Shown in pieces: positions 46,474 to 55,328 of a stretch of 64,000 nucleotides of DNA (within the stretch, counting starts at the first letter, position 1; each line of letters begins with the position of its first letter). This DNA comes from Acinetobacter sp. ANC 4862 (GTDB lineage: Bacteria; Pseudomonadota; Gammaproteobacteria; Pseudomonadales; Moraxellaceae), in the NCBI RefSeq assembly GCF_004336635.1, contig NZ_SJXH01000008.1:45720-109719 (forward strand), in the 5' to 3' direction. Under the pieces are notes generated by a model. The model was given only the letters and a program-made list of their open reading frames with translations, made no database searches and was not told where the DNA came from. Position numbers and translations under genes: made by a program.

Positions 46474-47667
46474 ATGAACACTTCTCTCGACATTAGCCAA
46501 GATAAATCTTTGTTATGGCTAATGGCTATTGCTTGTGGTTTATGTGCGGGGGCAAATTATTACTGCCAGCCTTTGATTTCATCCATTCAGCAGTATTATC
46601 AGGTTCCTGAATCGCAAGTGGCTCTGACCGTCACCTTTGCCCAGATCTCCTATGCATTGGGTTTACTGTTTATTGTGCCTTTGGGCGACATGCTGAATAA
46701 AAGCAAACTCATTCCCTTTCTCATGCTGGGCGCAGCCGTAGGTTTATTTATTTGTGCCAGTGCAGTAAATCTGCCGATGCTCTGGATTGGAACCATCATT
46801 GCGGGGCTTTTTTCTGTCGCTGCACAGATTCTGATTCCCTTGGCCACCATGGCGGTGAAACCGGAAAAAACCGGAGAAGTAGTCGGCTTCCTGATGAGTG
46901 GTTTACTGGTCGGCATTCTGCTTTCAACCAGTATTGCAGGATTACTTTCCGACCTGTTTCACTGGAAAATGATCTATGTGGTCAGTGGCATAGCCATGTT
47001 GGGCTTAAGTTTCTATTTAAGAGATAAATTGCCGAGTCTGCCACGTCTGAGAATAAGCTATGCGGCAATTTTTAAATCCATGGCGATCTTATTAAAACAG
47101 GAACCACGCCTGATATTGCGTTCGCTTACAGGAGCATTCGCCTTTGCCGCCATGAGTATGCTGTTCTCTACCATTGCCCTGCTGCTCACCCAGAAACCTT
47201 TTCAGCTTTCTGATGTCATGGTCGGTCTGGTCACACTCGTGGGGGTGTTTGGCGCGCTTTCGACTCAGCTGATTGGTAAATGGGCTGATCGTGGTCATAT
47301 CAAAACACTGAGCTGGATCGGCTGTTCTATCCTGATCAGTAGCTGGCTATTTCTTTATTTTGGTGCGGTGTCTTTACTGAGTTATATTCTGGGCTACGGA
47401 CTGATTAATCTTGGCCTGGCGATTACGCATAGCTGTAACCAGAACGTGATTTTTCGTTTACGCCCGGATGCTAAATCACGAGTCAATTCACTTTATATGA
47501 CCCTGTACTTTATTGGCGGTGCCTGTGGTTCTGCGCTCGGTGTTTATTCATGGCAGCATGGTGGATGGAGTATGACCTGTATCACAGGACTAAGTCTGGT
47601 GATCTGTTCAGCTTTGTTTGCTTTACTCGATATGCGTTATCATGCTCGCGCAGCATCTATTTCATAA
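46474..47667 (+). CDS. MFS transporter
   Basis: The 397-residue protein has twelve helices. Near the N-terminus it has CAGANYYCQPLISSI, a variant of the ANYYNQPLL motif of a bacterial efflux group, followed by FIVPLGDMLNKSK (the MFS motif A region). A central loop with YLRDKLPSLPRL precedes the second six-helix half, with LIGKWADRGHIKTLSWIG. The group exports drugs or small metabolites such as arabinose or purine ribonucleosides; the substrate is not predictable. An AAGGGAC ribosome-binding site precedes the ATG. It converges with the HEPN-like gene. Confidence 0.85.
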   Translation: MNTSLDISQDKSLLWLMAIACGLCAGANYYCQPLISSIQQYYQVPESQVALTVTFAQISYALGLLFIVPLGDMLNKSKLIPFLMLGAAVGLFICASAVNLPMLWIGTIIAGLFSVAAQILIPLATMAVKPEKTGEVVGFLMSGLLVGILLSTSIAGLLSDLFHWKMIYVVSGIAMLGLSFYLRDKLPSLPRLRISYAAIFKSMAILLKQEPRLILRSLTGAFAFAAMSMLFSTIALLLTQKPFQLSDVMVGLVTLVGVFGALSTQLIGKWADRGHIKTLSWIGCSILISSWLFLYFGAVSLLSYILGYGLINLGLAITHSCNQNVIFRLRPDAKSRVNSLYMTLYFIGGACGSALGVYSWQHGGWSMTCITGLSLVICSALFALLDMRYHARAASIS

Positions 47668-47721
47668 AAAAATGAAATTGAAACAGCCTTTTACCTTGGG
47701 ACTTATTTCAAATCATTGGCC

Positions 47722-48366
47722 TTAAGACATTTGCGCTACGGGATAAAAGGGTTTACTGAACTCTATATTTTCGACATTTTCCAATAAAATTTGGATAAAG
47801 CTCGGCACCAATACAGATAAAACACTACAGGCATTCGCTAATTGTTTCCGGTTAAGGGCGCTATTGTAGGTCGCTCCGCCTTGACTTAACTGTTGATGCA
47901 AGGTCGCTAAGCGGCTAAACAGGGATACCAATAAACTGACTGAATCATGGTTTTGCAGGATTTGCTGGAGCTGTTGTTGTTCCGTGTCAAAGGCTGAGCG
48001 CCATGTTTCCTCACTGATTTTCTGATTACGCCAGTCCCAAAAACTTTGATCCAGATAAGGGTTACTCAAGAGTAATCGAATGGTTGGCTGTTTTTTCTCC
48101 CAAAGGATACGAAATATTTTTTGATCAGCATCTTTATGGTACATCGAACTCAGAAACAGTCTTAAGGTTTGCTGTTGCTGATTGGCCGCTTGCTCCCGTG
48201 CATACAATGCATTAAATGCCACCCACTCCATAATAAACTGCATATCAAGATCATCATGAAGCACCAGGGCTTTTTTAAACCAGCTTAAACTGCGCTGGAT
48301 ACGTAAATTAAAAGACGTGGAATATTCATTTTTTCTACTTCTATATATTTCTTCTAGAACCAACAT
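47722..48366 (-). CDS. HEPN-like hypothetical protein
   Basis: This 214-residue, largely helical soluble protein carries LRIQRSLSWFKKALVLHDDLDMQFIMEWVAFNALYAREQA. This resembles the start of HEPN domains of the Apea/RiboL-PSP type (long helix, F..WIAFNALY). A canonical R-x4-6-H ribonuclease motif is not obvious, so it may lack nuclease activity. The C-terminal part has SALNRKQLANACSVLSVLVPSFIQILL. No toxin-antitoxin partner is adjacent. Function is unknown; housekeeping conservation in Acinetobacter is possible. Confidence 0.55.
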   Translation of the reverse strand: MLVLEEIYRSRKNEYSTSFNLRIQRSLSWFKKALVLHDDLDMQFIMEWVAFNALYAREQAANQQQQTLRLFLSSMYHKDADQKIFRILWEKKQPTIRLLLSNPYLDQSFWDWRNQKISEETWRSAFDTEQQQLQQILQNHDSVSLLVSLFSRLATLHQQLSQGGATYNSALNRKQLANACSVLSVLVPSFIQILLENVENIEFSKPFYPVAQMS

Positions 48367-48489
48367 ATTATTTTCCCTGTTGTGGTCATATCTCCAAAAT
48401 ACTAAAAAATTACATTACATACAAATTCTAAGCTGACCGCATAGTTGATTTTCTGGCCTTATGTAAAGGTAATGATCGCCGCAAGCTAC

Positions 48490-48520
48490 TGTCGATTTTT
48501 TATCAAACCCCGTATAATCC
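48490..48520 (+). promoter_or_regulatory. Probable dusA promoter
   Basis: TATAAT at 48513-48518 lies 37 bp before the dusA ATG. TCGATT at 48492-48497 could serve as a weak -35 with short (15-bp) spacing. Confidence 0.4.
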
Positions 48521-48554
48521 GCGCTTCGGTTTTTCATCATTTCAGGTTTACGCC

Positions 48555-49574
48555 ATGACTGCTCTCCAATCTTTACAGCCTCGCATTTCGGTTGCCCCGA
48601 TGATGGATTGGACCACGCGTGACTATCGTTTTTTTGCCCGCCTGTTTAATCCGAATATCATTATGTACACCGAAATGGTGACGACTGGTGCCATTTTATT
48701 TGGTGGTGCGGAACGTCATTTGGACTATAACAATGAAGAACACCCGATTGTGCTTCAACTCGGTGGCTCAAATCCAAAGGATTTAGCAACCTGTACCAAG
48801 ATGGCTCAAGACTGGGGCTACGATGAAGTCAACCTGAATGTCGGCTGCCCAAGCGACCGCGTACAAAACAATAAAATTGGTGCATGCTTAATGGCAGAGC
48901 CTGACCTGGTTGCTGAATGTATTGCTGAAATGCGTAACGCTGTAGATATACCTGTTACGGTCAAACACCGAATCGGTATTGATGACATGCAGTCGTATGA
49001 AGAAATGCTGCATTTTGTCGATACTGTTGCCAAAACCGGTTGTGACAACTTTATTGTGCATGCCCGTATTGCCTTGCTTCAGGGTTTATCGCCTAAAGAA
49101 AACCGCGATGTTCCACCTTTACGTTATGAAGATGTCTACCGTTTAAAACAGGAACGTCCCAACCTACTGATTGAAATTAACGGCGGTGTAAAAACCTTGG
49201 CTGAAACCCAACAACATTTAAAACATGTCGATGGTGTGATGATTGGTCGTGAGGCTTATCACAATCCATATTTATTGGCTGAACTTGGACAACTGTGGAA
49301 TCTGGAAGCACCTGACCGTTTTGATATTATGGCGCAAATGATGCCGTATATTGCCAAACGTATGGAAGAAGGTGCCCCACTTTCCATTATCACCCGTCAT
49401 ATTTTAGGTTTATTCCAAAACTTGCCGGGTGCACGTAAATGGCGTCAGGCATTAAGTGGCGGTAATGCCAAAACTTTAAAAGATGTGGAAACGGCGTTAA
49501 TCAATATTCAGGAAGCGATGCAACGCACTGAAGATTATTTGAAAGAAAATCAGAGTGATCTGGCTTCAAATTGA
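48555..49574 (+). CDS. dusA: tRNA-dihydrouridine(20/20a) synthase
   Basis: This 339-residue FMN enzyme reduces U20/U20a in the D-loop of tRNA. It contains ISVAPMMDWTTRDYRFFARL, YTEMVTTGAILFG, HPIVLQLGGSNPKDLA, VNLNVGCPSDRVQNNKIGACL with catalytic C98, VTVKHRIGIDD and FIVHARIALLQGLSPKENR, a DusA marker. It ends with GVMIGREAYHNPYLLAEL. The 5' end of dusA is a known island insertion site in Acinetobacter and others; here upstream DNA shows no integrase, so the site is empty. Confidence 0.96.
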   Translation: MTALQSLQPRISVAPMMDWTTRDYRFFARLFNPNIIMYTEMVTTGAILFGGAERHLDYNNEEHPIVLQLGGSNPKDLATCTKMAQDWGYDEVNLNVGCPSDRVQNNKIGACLMAEPDLVAECIAEMRNAVDIPVTVKHRIGIDDMQSYEEMLHFVDTVAKTGCDNFIVHARIALLQGLSPKENRDVPPLRYEDVYRLKQERPNLLIEINGGVKTLAETQQHLKHVDGVMIGREAYHNPYLLAELGQLWNLEAPDRFDIMAQMMPYIAKRMEEGAPLSIITRHILGLFQNLPGARKWRQALSGGNAKTLKDVETALINIQEAMQRTEDYLKENQSDLASN

Positions 49575-49597
49575 TTGTAAGCTTTCGCGTGATTAGC

Positions 49598-49636
49598 AAT
49601 GCCAGACCATTCAGAAATGGGGCTGGCATTTTTTTA
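49598..49636 (+). terminator. Terminator of dusA
   Basis: Stem AATGCCAG..CCATT / AATGG..CTGGCATT with a short loop, followed by a T run, 24 bp after the stop. Confidence 0.8.
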
Positions 49637-49782
49637 ATCTTGATTTTTCAGCTGTCTTTATATATTGCTAAATGAAGAAAGCTTTACACAACGTCTATGG
49701 CAGCCACTAAAAAAATAGAAAAACTGTCAGCTTATGCTACGTTTTCAGCACTCATTTCTCTGAATGATGAATATGCATAAAA

Positions 49783-50160
49783 TCAGTGAGGATTGTAAAC
49801 TGCATGTCCCTGTTCTTTCACCAGAGCAATTTTTTTGCCTTCCACTTTAGCCTGATCTAATTGACCTACCTGTACCAATATTCTGGTTTTATCAATCTCT
49901 GCCAGCAATTGGTCATATAAAGTATCTGAGGTCGGTGCGTTTGCATCATGTTTTTTTAATTTCACTTGTTTTGCATCTAAAGCTGCAGTTTTCATATGAT
50001 CCAGTGCTTTTAGCGCATCGCTCTGATTCTCCGCCTTATTAAACATTTTAAAGTTTTTCACAAGCGTACTCATACTCTGCCCAAGCTCGCCGGCAAAACT
50101 CAGGCTACTGAATGACAAAGTGAAAGAAAGTATTATTGTGGCTAAAATTTTTTTGATCAT
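49783..50160 (-). CDS. Cytochrome b562 family periplasmic protein
   Basis: The protein has 125 residues. A signal peptide (1-23) ends at SFA. The mature part is a four-helix bundle with GELGQSMSTLVKNFKMFNKA and ALDHMKTAALDAK. M30 is residue 7 of the mature chain, exactly where E. coli cytochrome b562 has its axial Met. H119 in EQGHAVY fits the axial His near the C-terminus. It may bind haem and carry electrons in the periplasm. It is monocistronic. Confidence 0.75.
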   Translation of the reverse strand: MIKKILATIILSFTLSFSSLSFAGELGQSMSTLVKNFKMFNKAENQSDALKALDHMKTAALDAKQVKLKKHDANAPTSDTLYDQLLAEIDKTRILVQVGQLDQAKVEGKKIALVKEQGHAVYNPH

Positions 50161-50281
50161 GTTTGACGTCCTTTTAAAGATCCATTTAAAAACTTTGGTT
50201 ATTATTGTTGATGCTATTGTTGCTTTTTAATTGTTCTGACTATTTGCATTTTAAGCATTAAACCTAGTGTAAATTCCATAA

Positions 50282-50307
50282 AAAATGCAACGGATTCGTT
50301 GCATTTT
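50282..50307 (-). terminator. Terminator of coaBC
   Basis: An 11-bp stem AAAATGCAACG/CGTTGCATTTT with loop GATT lies 21 bp after the coaBC stop on the minus strand. Confidence 0.8.
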
Positions 50308-50327
50308 AATCCAGAACTTCAGCTTCT

Positions 50328-51593
50328 TTAAACCGGTTCTATTTCATTGTGCAAGGCATCATGAATTGCTTCCACCAGCTGCTGCGCAATTTCCTGTTTT
50401 GAAGCTTTTTCCAGATCACGCTTCTGCATTTGATACTGTTCGGCAAAGAACACTATCATGGCATTTTCATCAGAGGCAAAACCAATATCAGGCCGTGATA
50501 CATCATTACAAGCGATCATGTCGAGTTTTTTCGCCACCAGTTTACCCGCTGCATACTCTTCGACATTGCGGGTTTCCGCTGCAAACCCCACCATAAATGG
50601 GCGTTTTTGTTGCTGGGCAATGGTCGCGACAATATCTGGGTTTTTAATTAAAGAAACGTTCAGCTCATCACCGGCTTTTTTAATTTTATGCTCGGCAACT
50701 TCAGCAACTCGGTAGTCCGCAACTGCGGCTGTCGCAATAAAAATATCGCAACCTTCATCCAGCATTTGCATGCTGATGTCCAACATTTGTACAGCAGAGG
50801 AAACATTAATCCGGCGTACACCATTCGGTGTATCCAGACTCACGGGGCCAGCAATCAGAGTTACTTTCGCACCTGCTGCATAACAGGCAGCGGCCAAGGA
50901 AAAGCCCATCTTCCCGGTACTATGGTTGGAAATATAACGGACTGGATCAATCGCTTCACGGGTCGGTCCCGCAGTAACCACCACATGTTTACCTGCCAGC
51001 ATGCCAAATTTTTCGGCAATCGCACGTTGTGCTTTGTGGAAATACTGAGTCACTTGTCGTGCTAAATCTTCAGGCTCAGGCATACGTCCCAAACCAACAT
51101 CGCCACAGGCTTGTGAACCTGCATCCGGCATAATCACATGTACACCATCTTCAACCAGCGTATTTAAATTACGCTGCGTGGCTTTGGCTGCCCACATTTG
51201 CTGATTCATGGCCGGAGCCACCCAAACCGGAGATTTGGTTGCCAGATATAAAGTACTTAATAGGTCATCGGCCAAACCGGCAGCAAATTTCGCTAAAGTG
51301 TCACAGCTTGCAGGTGCAACCAGCAATAAATCAGCCCAACGTGCCAATTCAATATGCCCCATGCCCGCTTCTGCTTCAGGATTGAGTAATTCAGTATGTA
51401 CCGGATTTCCCGACAAGGCCTGGAAGGTTAACGGAGTAATAAATGCTTGCGCACCTTGCGTCATCACCACACGGACATTAAAGCCCGCATCTTTTAAGCG
51501 ACGAACTAAAATGGCACTTTTATAGGCCGCGATACCGCCAGTTACAGCTAAAACAATGTTTTTATTTGGAATCACACTCAAATCGAAGCTCAC
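50328..51593 (-). CDS. coaBC: Bifunctional phosphopantothenoylcysteine decarboxylase/synthetase
   Basis: The protein has 421 residues. The N-terminal flavoprotein CoaC domain has VLAVTGGIAAYKSAILVRRL, VAPASCDTLAKFAAGLADDLL and PVWVAPAMNQQMW. The C-terminal CoaB domain has HVVVTAGPTREAIDPVRYISN, HSTGKMGFSLA, IATAAVADYRVAEV, MVGFAAET and DMIACNDVS. It catalyses two steps of coenzyme A synthesis. It lies divergent from radC with 113 bp between, the classical dfp-radC arrangement. Confidence 0.96.
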   Translation of the reverse strand: MSFDLSVIPNKNIVLAVTGGIAAYKSAILVRRLKDAGFNVRVVMTQGAQAFITPLTFQALSGNPVHTELLNPEAEAGMGHIELARWADLLLVAPASCDTLAKFAAGLADDLLSTLYLATKSPVWVAPAMNQQMWAAKATQRNLNTLVEDGVHVIMPDAGSQACGDVGLGRMPEPEDLARQVTQYFHKAQRAIAEKFGMLAGKHVVVTAGPTREAIDPVRYISNHSTGKMGFSLAAACYAAGAKVTLIAGPVSLDTPNGVRRINVSSAVQMLDISMQMLDEGCDIFIATAAVADYRVAEVAEHKIKKAGDELNVSLIKNPDIVATIAQQQKRPFMVGFAAETRNVEEYAAGKLVAKKLDMIACNDVSRPDIGFASDENAMIVFFAEQYQMQKRDLEKASKQEIAQQLVEAIHDALHNEIEPV

Positions 51594-51706
51594 AAACAGG
51601 CTACCTTTGTGTTGCAGTGGCGCTCACAATAGCATTAAATAAAGTCATGCCCAAGTCAGCACTTAGGTCTAATTACTCTCACTAATAATAAAAAAGTCTA
51701 AAAACA

Positions 51707-52399
51707 ATGAATTCATCGATTAAACATTGGCCAGAACAAGAACGTCCACGCGAAAGACTGATTCAACAAGGTGCAAGCAGTTTGTCAGATGCAGAACTGC
51801 TGGCAATCTTTTTACGTTCCGGTTCCAGACAACATTCCGCTGTTGAACTGTCACGAATACTGTTACAACATTTTGGCGGACTCAATCCAATTTTTGATAC
51901 CACCCTTCAGGATTTAAGCCAGTTTCATGGCATTGGCAAAACCAAATATGCACAGCTGATGGCGGTAAAAGAATTGGGACGGCATTATATCTCACAACAT
52001 TTAAAACAGGAAAAAATTGAATTAAGTAACTCAAAAACACTTTTAGATTTTTTAAAGTTTGAATTATTGGGTGAAACTCAAGAGGTTTTTGCAGTGCTTT
52101 GCCTCGATGTCCATTTAAGAAAAATAAGCTTTAAAAAAATGTTCTATGGCTCAATAAATTCGTGTGAAATTTCGATTAATCAATTGCTACGCCATGCAAT
52201 TAATCAACATGCGAGTAGCATCGTGATTGCGCATAACCATCCTTTTGGAATGCCGCTGCCTTCCAATACCGATATTGAATTAACCCAACATATTTCAACG
52301 GCCTGCGATTTATTAGAAATCCGCCTGATTGACCATTGCATTATTTCCCCGGAAGGGAGTTATTCTTTTGCTGAACATGGGCTTATTCAGCCCCAATAA
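51707..52399 (+). CDS. radC: RadC family JAMM-domain protein
   Basis: The protein has 230 residues. The N-terminal helix-hairpin-helix region has RERLIQQGASSLSDAELLAIFL and FHGIGKTKYAQLMAVKELG. The C-terminal JAMM/MPN metal-binding domain has VIAHNHPFGMPLPSNTD, with the His pair, Ser and Asp of the zinc site. The biochemical role is unresolved; it was once linked to DNA repair. It reads away from coaBC. Confidence 0.93.
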   Translation: MNSSIKHWPEQERPRERLIQQGASSLSDAELLAIFLRSGSRQHSAVELSRILLQHFGGLNPIFDTTLQDLSQFHGIGKTKYAQLMAVKELGRHYISQHLKQEKIELSNSKTLLDFLKFELLGETQEVFAVLCLDVHLRKISFKKMFYGSINSCEISINQLLRHAINQHASSIVIAHNHPFGMPLPSNTDIELTQHISTACDLLEIRLIDHCIISPEGSYSFAEHGLIQPQ

Positions 52400-52470
52400 A
52401 AATGTAACAAATATTGACAAAAGCCCAGCCAACACTGAAGATCAACAAAAATTTTGATGATACTAATAAC

Positions 52471-53382
52471 ATGATTGTTCGTGATCAACCTAGTGTATTC
52501 AAGCTGCTATTTTCCTGGCGCGGAACCATTCTGCCCAAGGTTTTGCCTCCTTTAGGTGTGGTCATGCTCATTTCCGCCGTGATTGGTGGATTATCTTATA
52601 TTGGTTATTTTCATTTCCCGGAACTTCCTTTAGTGGGCTTTACCCTCATTGGTGTCGTGCTGTCCATTTTTCTGGGTTTTAAAAATACGGCCTGTTATGA
52701 TCGCTGGTGGGAAGCGCGTAAACTTTGGGGAATGCTGATTGCCAATGCCCGGCACTTTGACCGCGACTGCCGTATGCTCAGCCAAGGCCGCCGTGAACGT
52801 GTGATTCAGCACGTGATTGTGTTTGCCAATGTTTTGCGTGATCGTTTACGTCATCAAACTGCAAATCAAATGACATTGGTTGAAACCAGTGGCATGAGCC
52901 AGCAGGCTTTAACCCAGCTTTATCAGCAGGCCAATGCACCACAATACACTTTAAGCTTGATTCAATGGGAATTGATGCAAGCCCTTAAAGATGGTGAAAT
53001 TTCCGATATTATTTATATGCAGATGAACCAGCACGTGGCTGAATTGAGTCTGGTTCAAACCGGTTGCGACCGTATTGCGACCACGCCTTTGCCCTTTGCC
53101 TATTCGGTTTTGCTGAACCGTACCGTGTATTTCTTCTGTTTTATGCTGCCATTTAGCTTGGGTTCAACCCTAGGTTTAGCGACTCCCTTAATGGTCGGTA
53201 TTTTGGCGTATACCTTTTTGGGCTTAGATGCCTTAAGTTCGGAAATTGAAGAACCTTTTGGTACGCAAAGTAATGACTTGCCTTTAGATTCAATGGTGCG
53301 CACCATTGAAATTGAACTGTTAGGAACTTTAGGTAAACCGACACCGCCACCAATTCAGGCGCAGGATCATAATTTGCTTTAG
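52471..53382 (+). CDS. Bestrophin-like (YneE/UPF0187) channel protein
   Basis: The protein has about 303 residues. It begins MIVRDQPSVFKLLFSWRGTILPKVLPPLG, then GFTLIGVVLSIFLGFKNTACYDRWWEARKLWG, a bestrophin signature. Later it has YSVLLNRTVYFFCFMLPFSLG and LGLDALSSEIEEPFGTQSNDLPL, a typical C-terminal motif. Bacterial bestrophins form pentameric ion channels, often cation-selective. I prefer the ATG at 52471 to a TTG at 52414, because MIVR is the usual beginning. It starts 71 bp after radC and may be cotranscribed. Confidence 0.85.
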   Translation: MIVRDQPSVFKLLFSWRGTILPKVLPPLGVVMLISAVIGGLSYIGYFHFPELPLVGFTLIGVVLSIFLGFKNTACYDRWWEARKLWGMLIANARHFDRDCRMLSQGRRERVIQHVIVFANVLRDRLRHQTANQMTLVETSGMSQQALTQLYQQANAPQYTLSLIQWELMQALKDGEISDIIYMQMNQHVAELSLVQTGCDRIATTPLPFAYSVLLNRTVYFFCFMLPFSLGSTLGLATPLMVGILAYTFLGLDALSSEIEEPFGTQSNDLPLDSMVRTIEIELLGTLGKPTPPPIQAQDHNLL

Positions 53383-53395
53383 ACTCTCATCCCAA

Positions 53396-53421
53396 CCTTC
53401 TCCCAAAGGGAGAAGGAGCTT
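53396..53421. repeat. REP-like palindrome, copy A
   Basis: A 9-bp stem CCTTCTCCC/GGGAGAAGG around AAA, then AGCT. It is similar to the repeat at 314-342. It lies between convergent genes. Confidence 0.5.
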
Positions 53422-53450
53422 TATCATTTCTGAATTTAAATAATGGAAAT

Positions 53451-53483
53451 CCCCTCTCCTTCTAGGAGAGGGTCAGGGAGAGG
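53451..53483. repeat. REP-like palindrome, copy B
   Basis: A 9-bp stem CCCTCTCCT/AGGAGAGGG around TCT, followed by TCAGGGAGAGG. Together with copy A it fills the 100-bp gap between the bestrophin gene and rnm, and may terminate both transcripts. Confidence 0.5.
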
Positions 53484-54335
53484 TCAAACAAAACTCTCCC
53501 AAATCCTGACTTGCCCTTCTTTAAGGCGAGGAATATTACCCAATCGAATCCACGGCATATGATCGCCATGAAAATCACTGCCCACAGAAACTTTTAAATC
53601 GAATTCCTCAATCATACGATCAACCATCTGCCGGGTAGAGGCCGGTTCAATCGCTGGAGGAAGTTCAACAGCGTCTCCACCGAATTTGGCAAAGATCTCA
53701 ATCAAATAACGAATGTTCGTCGCCGATAAATCATATTTGGTCGGATGTGCCAATATTGCATAGCCACCACTTTCATGAATAACCTGAATGGTTTCTTCTA
53801 AACCCAGACCATCAAATTTCACATAGGCTTTTTTACCTTCTTTTATATATTTATCGAAAGCCTGTTGCGGGCGGCTCACAATCTTTTTTTCGACTAAGGT
53901 TTTGGCAATATGGGTGCGGGTAATACGGTCTGCAATGCCATCCACTTTAGAAATCACATCTGCATAAATATCCTGACCAATCAGCGGAATCAGCAAATCA
54001 CAAATCTGTTTGGCACGGATCGCGCGAATCTGTTTTTGTTGTTCTAGCACTCGCTGCAACGGTTCTGGATCTTGCATATTTAAGGCCACAATATGTACCG
54101 CATAACTTTTTTGAGTTGCAGGTCGTGACCATTGACTGGAAATTTCTACACCTGAAATAATGTTCAATGGTAAATCCAAGGCAACTTTTTCAGCTATTTT
54201 TAAGCCATCCATAGTATCGTGATCAGTCAGCGCAAGGGTATGAATACCTTTTTCAATGGCTGCATGCACAAGTTGTTCTGGAGATAAAGTTCCATCAGAA
54301 ATATTACTGTGTGTATGTAAATCTACGCCTTGCAT
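53484..54335 (-). CDS. rnm: PHP-domain phosphoesterase, RNase AM type
   Basis: The protein has 283 residues. PHP metal motifs are VDLHTHSNISDG, ALTDHDTMDG, GVEISSQW, AILAHPTKYD and SVGSDFHGDH. This is the YciV/TrpH group: a 5'-3' exonuclease and 3',5'-nucleoside bisphosphate phosphatase that also trims 5' ends of rRNA. The ATG at 54335 (MQGVDLHTHS) is used rather than a GTG one codon earlier. It is divergent from yciB with 45 bp between, matching the linked yci genes of E. coli. Confidence 0.9.
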   Translation of the reverse strand: MQGVDLHTHSNISDGTLSPEQLVHAAIEKGIHTLALTDHDTMDGLKIAEKVALDLPLNIISGVEISSQWSRPATQKSYAVHIVALNMQDPEPLQRVLEQQKQIRAIRAKQICDLLIPLIGQDIYADVISKVDGIADRITRTHIAKTLVEKKIVSRPQQAFDKYIKEGKKAYVKFDGLGLEETIQVIHESGGYAILAHPTKYDLSATNIRYLIEIFAKFGGDAVELPPAIEPASTRQMVDRMIEEFDLKVSVGSDFHGDHMPWIRLGNIPRLKEGQVRIWESFV

Positions 54336-54380
54336 CACTTATACTACGTCATTTATTTGATCAGATTTAGATACTCTAAC

Positions 54381-54995
54381 ATGAAAGCACTTTTAGACTT
54401 TGTGCCACTCATTATTTTCTTTTATTTATATAAAACCGTCGATCCCAAAGATACTGAACATCCCCTGCTGCAATTGATTGGTTCTGCAGGCGGTATAGAT
54501 AACAATAATATTCTGGTTGCAACCTCAGGCCTGATTATTTCCATGCTTGTGGTATATGGGGCTTTGTTTGTTATACAAAAATTCCGTTTAGACAAACAAC
54601 AATGGATTGTGTTGTTTATGACGGTGATTTTTGGTGGCGTCACGTTAATGCTGAGCGATGATTTTTATATTCGTTTGAAAGCGGTGCTTTTAAATCTTAT
54701 CTTCGCAGGTGCATTCTTGCTTTCGCCTTATTTTATGAAAGATAAGAAACCGCTGATTCAGCGTTTATTTGGTCCAATTTTCAATTTAACGGCAAAAGGC
54801 TGGAAAAATTTAAACTTCGCATGGGCTGCAATGTTCATATTCATGTCTTGCCTGCATATTTTCTTCGCTTTTTTATTTTTAGGTGGAAAATATTGGGGTG
54901 AATTCACTGCATTTGGTGACATGATTGTGATGTTTTCCTTTATCATTATTCAGTTTATTGTCTTGCGCAAATATTTTAAGTCGCCTGAAGAATAA
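54381..54995 (+). CDS. yciB: Inner-membrane-spanning protein YciB (septation protein A)
   Basis: The 204-residue protein has about five helices. Family motifs are MKALLDFVPLIIFFYLYKTVDP, WIVLFMTVIFGGVTLMLSDD, RLFGPIFNLTAKGWKNLNFAWA and AFLFLGGKYWGEFTAFG. It is involved in cell-envelope maintenance and division. The ATG at 54381 is the family start; an upstream extension to 54330 overlaps the rnm start and is rejected. yciI follows after 26 bp. Confidence 0.93.
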   Translation: MKALLDFVPLIIFFYLYKTVDPKDTEHPLLQLIGSAGGIDNNNILVATSGLIISMLVVYGALFVIQKFRLDKQQWIVLFMTVIFGGVTLMLSDDFYIRLKAVLLNLIFAGAFLLSPYFMKDKKPLIQRLFGPIFNLTAKGWKNLNFAWAAMFIFMSCLHIFFAFLFLGGKYWGEFTAFGDMIVMFSFIIIQFIVLRKYFKSPEE

Positions 54996-55021
54996 TTTAG
55001 GTCAACAGATCGAGAAAGAAT

Positions 55022-55324
55022 ATGCCTTTATTCGTCGTAAGCTGTACAGATAACGAAGGTACAGTAGAAAAACGTCTTGCTACACGCCCACAACATCTTG
55101 AACGTCTACAAAAATTAAATGATGAAGGTCGCTTAATTGTTGCCGGTGCCATGCCCAAAGATCCGAGTAATCCACAAGCGGGTTTCTATGGCAGTACCAT
55201 TATTGTTGACTTTGAATCGCGTGAAGCACTTGATGCATGGCTACAAGAAGAGCCTTTCTTAAAAGAAGGCGTATACGGTCATATTGATGTGAAACCTTTT
55301 AATAAAGCTTTCCCTCAAGGATAA
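55022..55324 (+). CDS. yciI: YciI family protein
   Basis: The protein has 100 residues: MPLFVVSCTDNEGTVEKRLA, RPQHLERLQKLNDEGRLIVAGAMP, GSTIIVDFESREALDAWLQEEPF, GVYGHIDVKPFNKAF. It is a dimeric alpha-beta ferredoxin-like fold with a conserved His-Asp pair. The enzymatic role is unclear. It forms an operon with yciB and the next gene (4-bp gap). Confidence 0.9.
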   Translation: MPLFVVSCTDNEGTVEKRLATRPQHLERLQKLNDEGRLIVAGAMPKDPSNPQAGFYGSTIIVDFESREALDAWLQEEPFLKEGVYGHIDVKPFNKAFPQG

Positions 55325-55328
55325 AATC

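Noticed and set aside
48367..48554. Genomic island at the dusA 5' end
   Set aside because: No integrase, direct repeat or foreign gene block is adjacent; the upstream DNA is ordinary.
54330..54380. Upstream extension of yciB
   Set aside because: It overlaps the rnm start, and the family start is MKALLDF at 54381.
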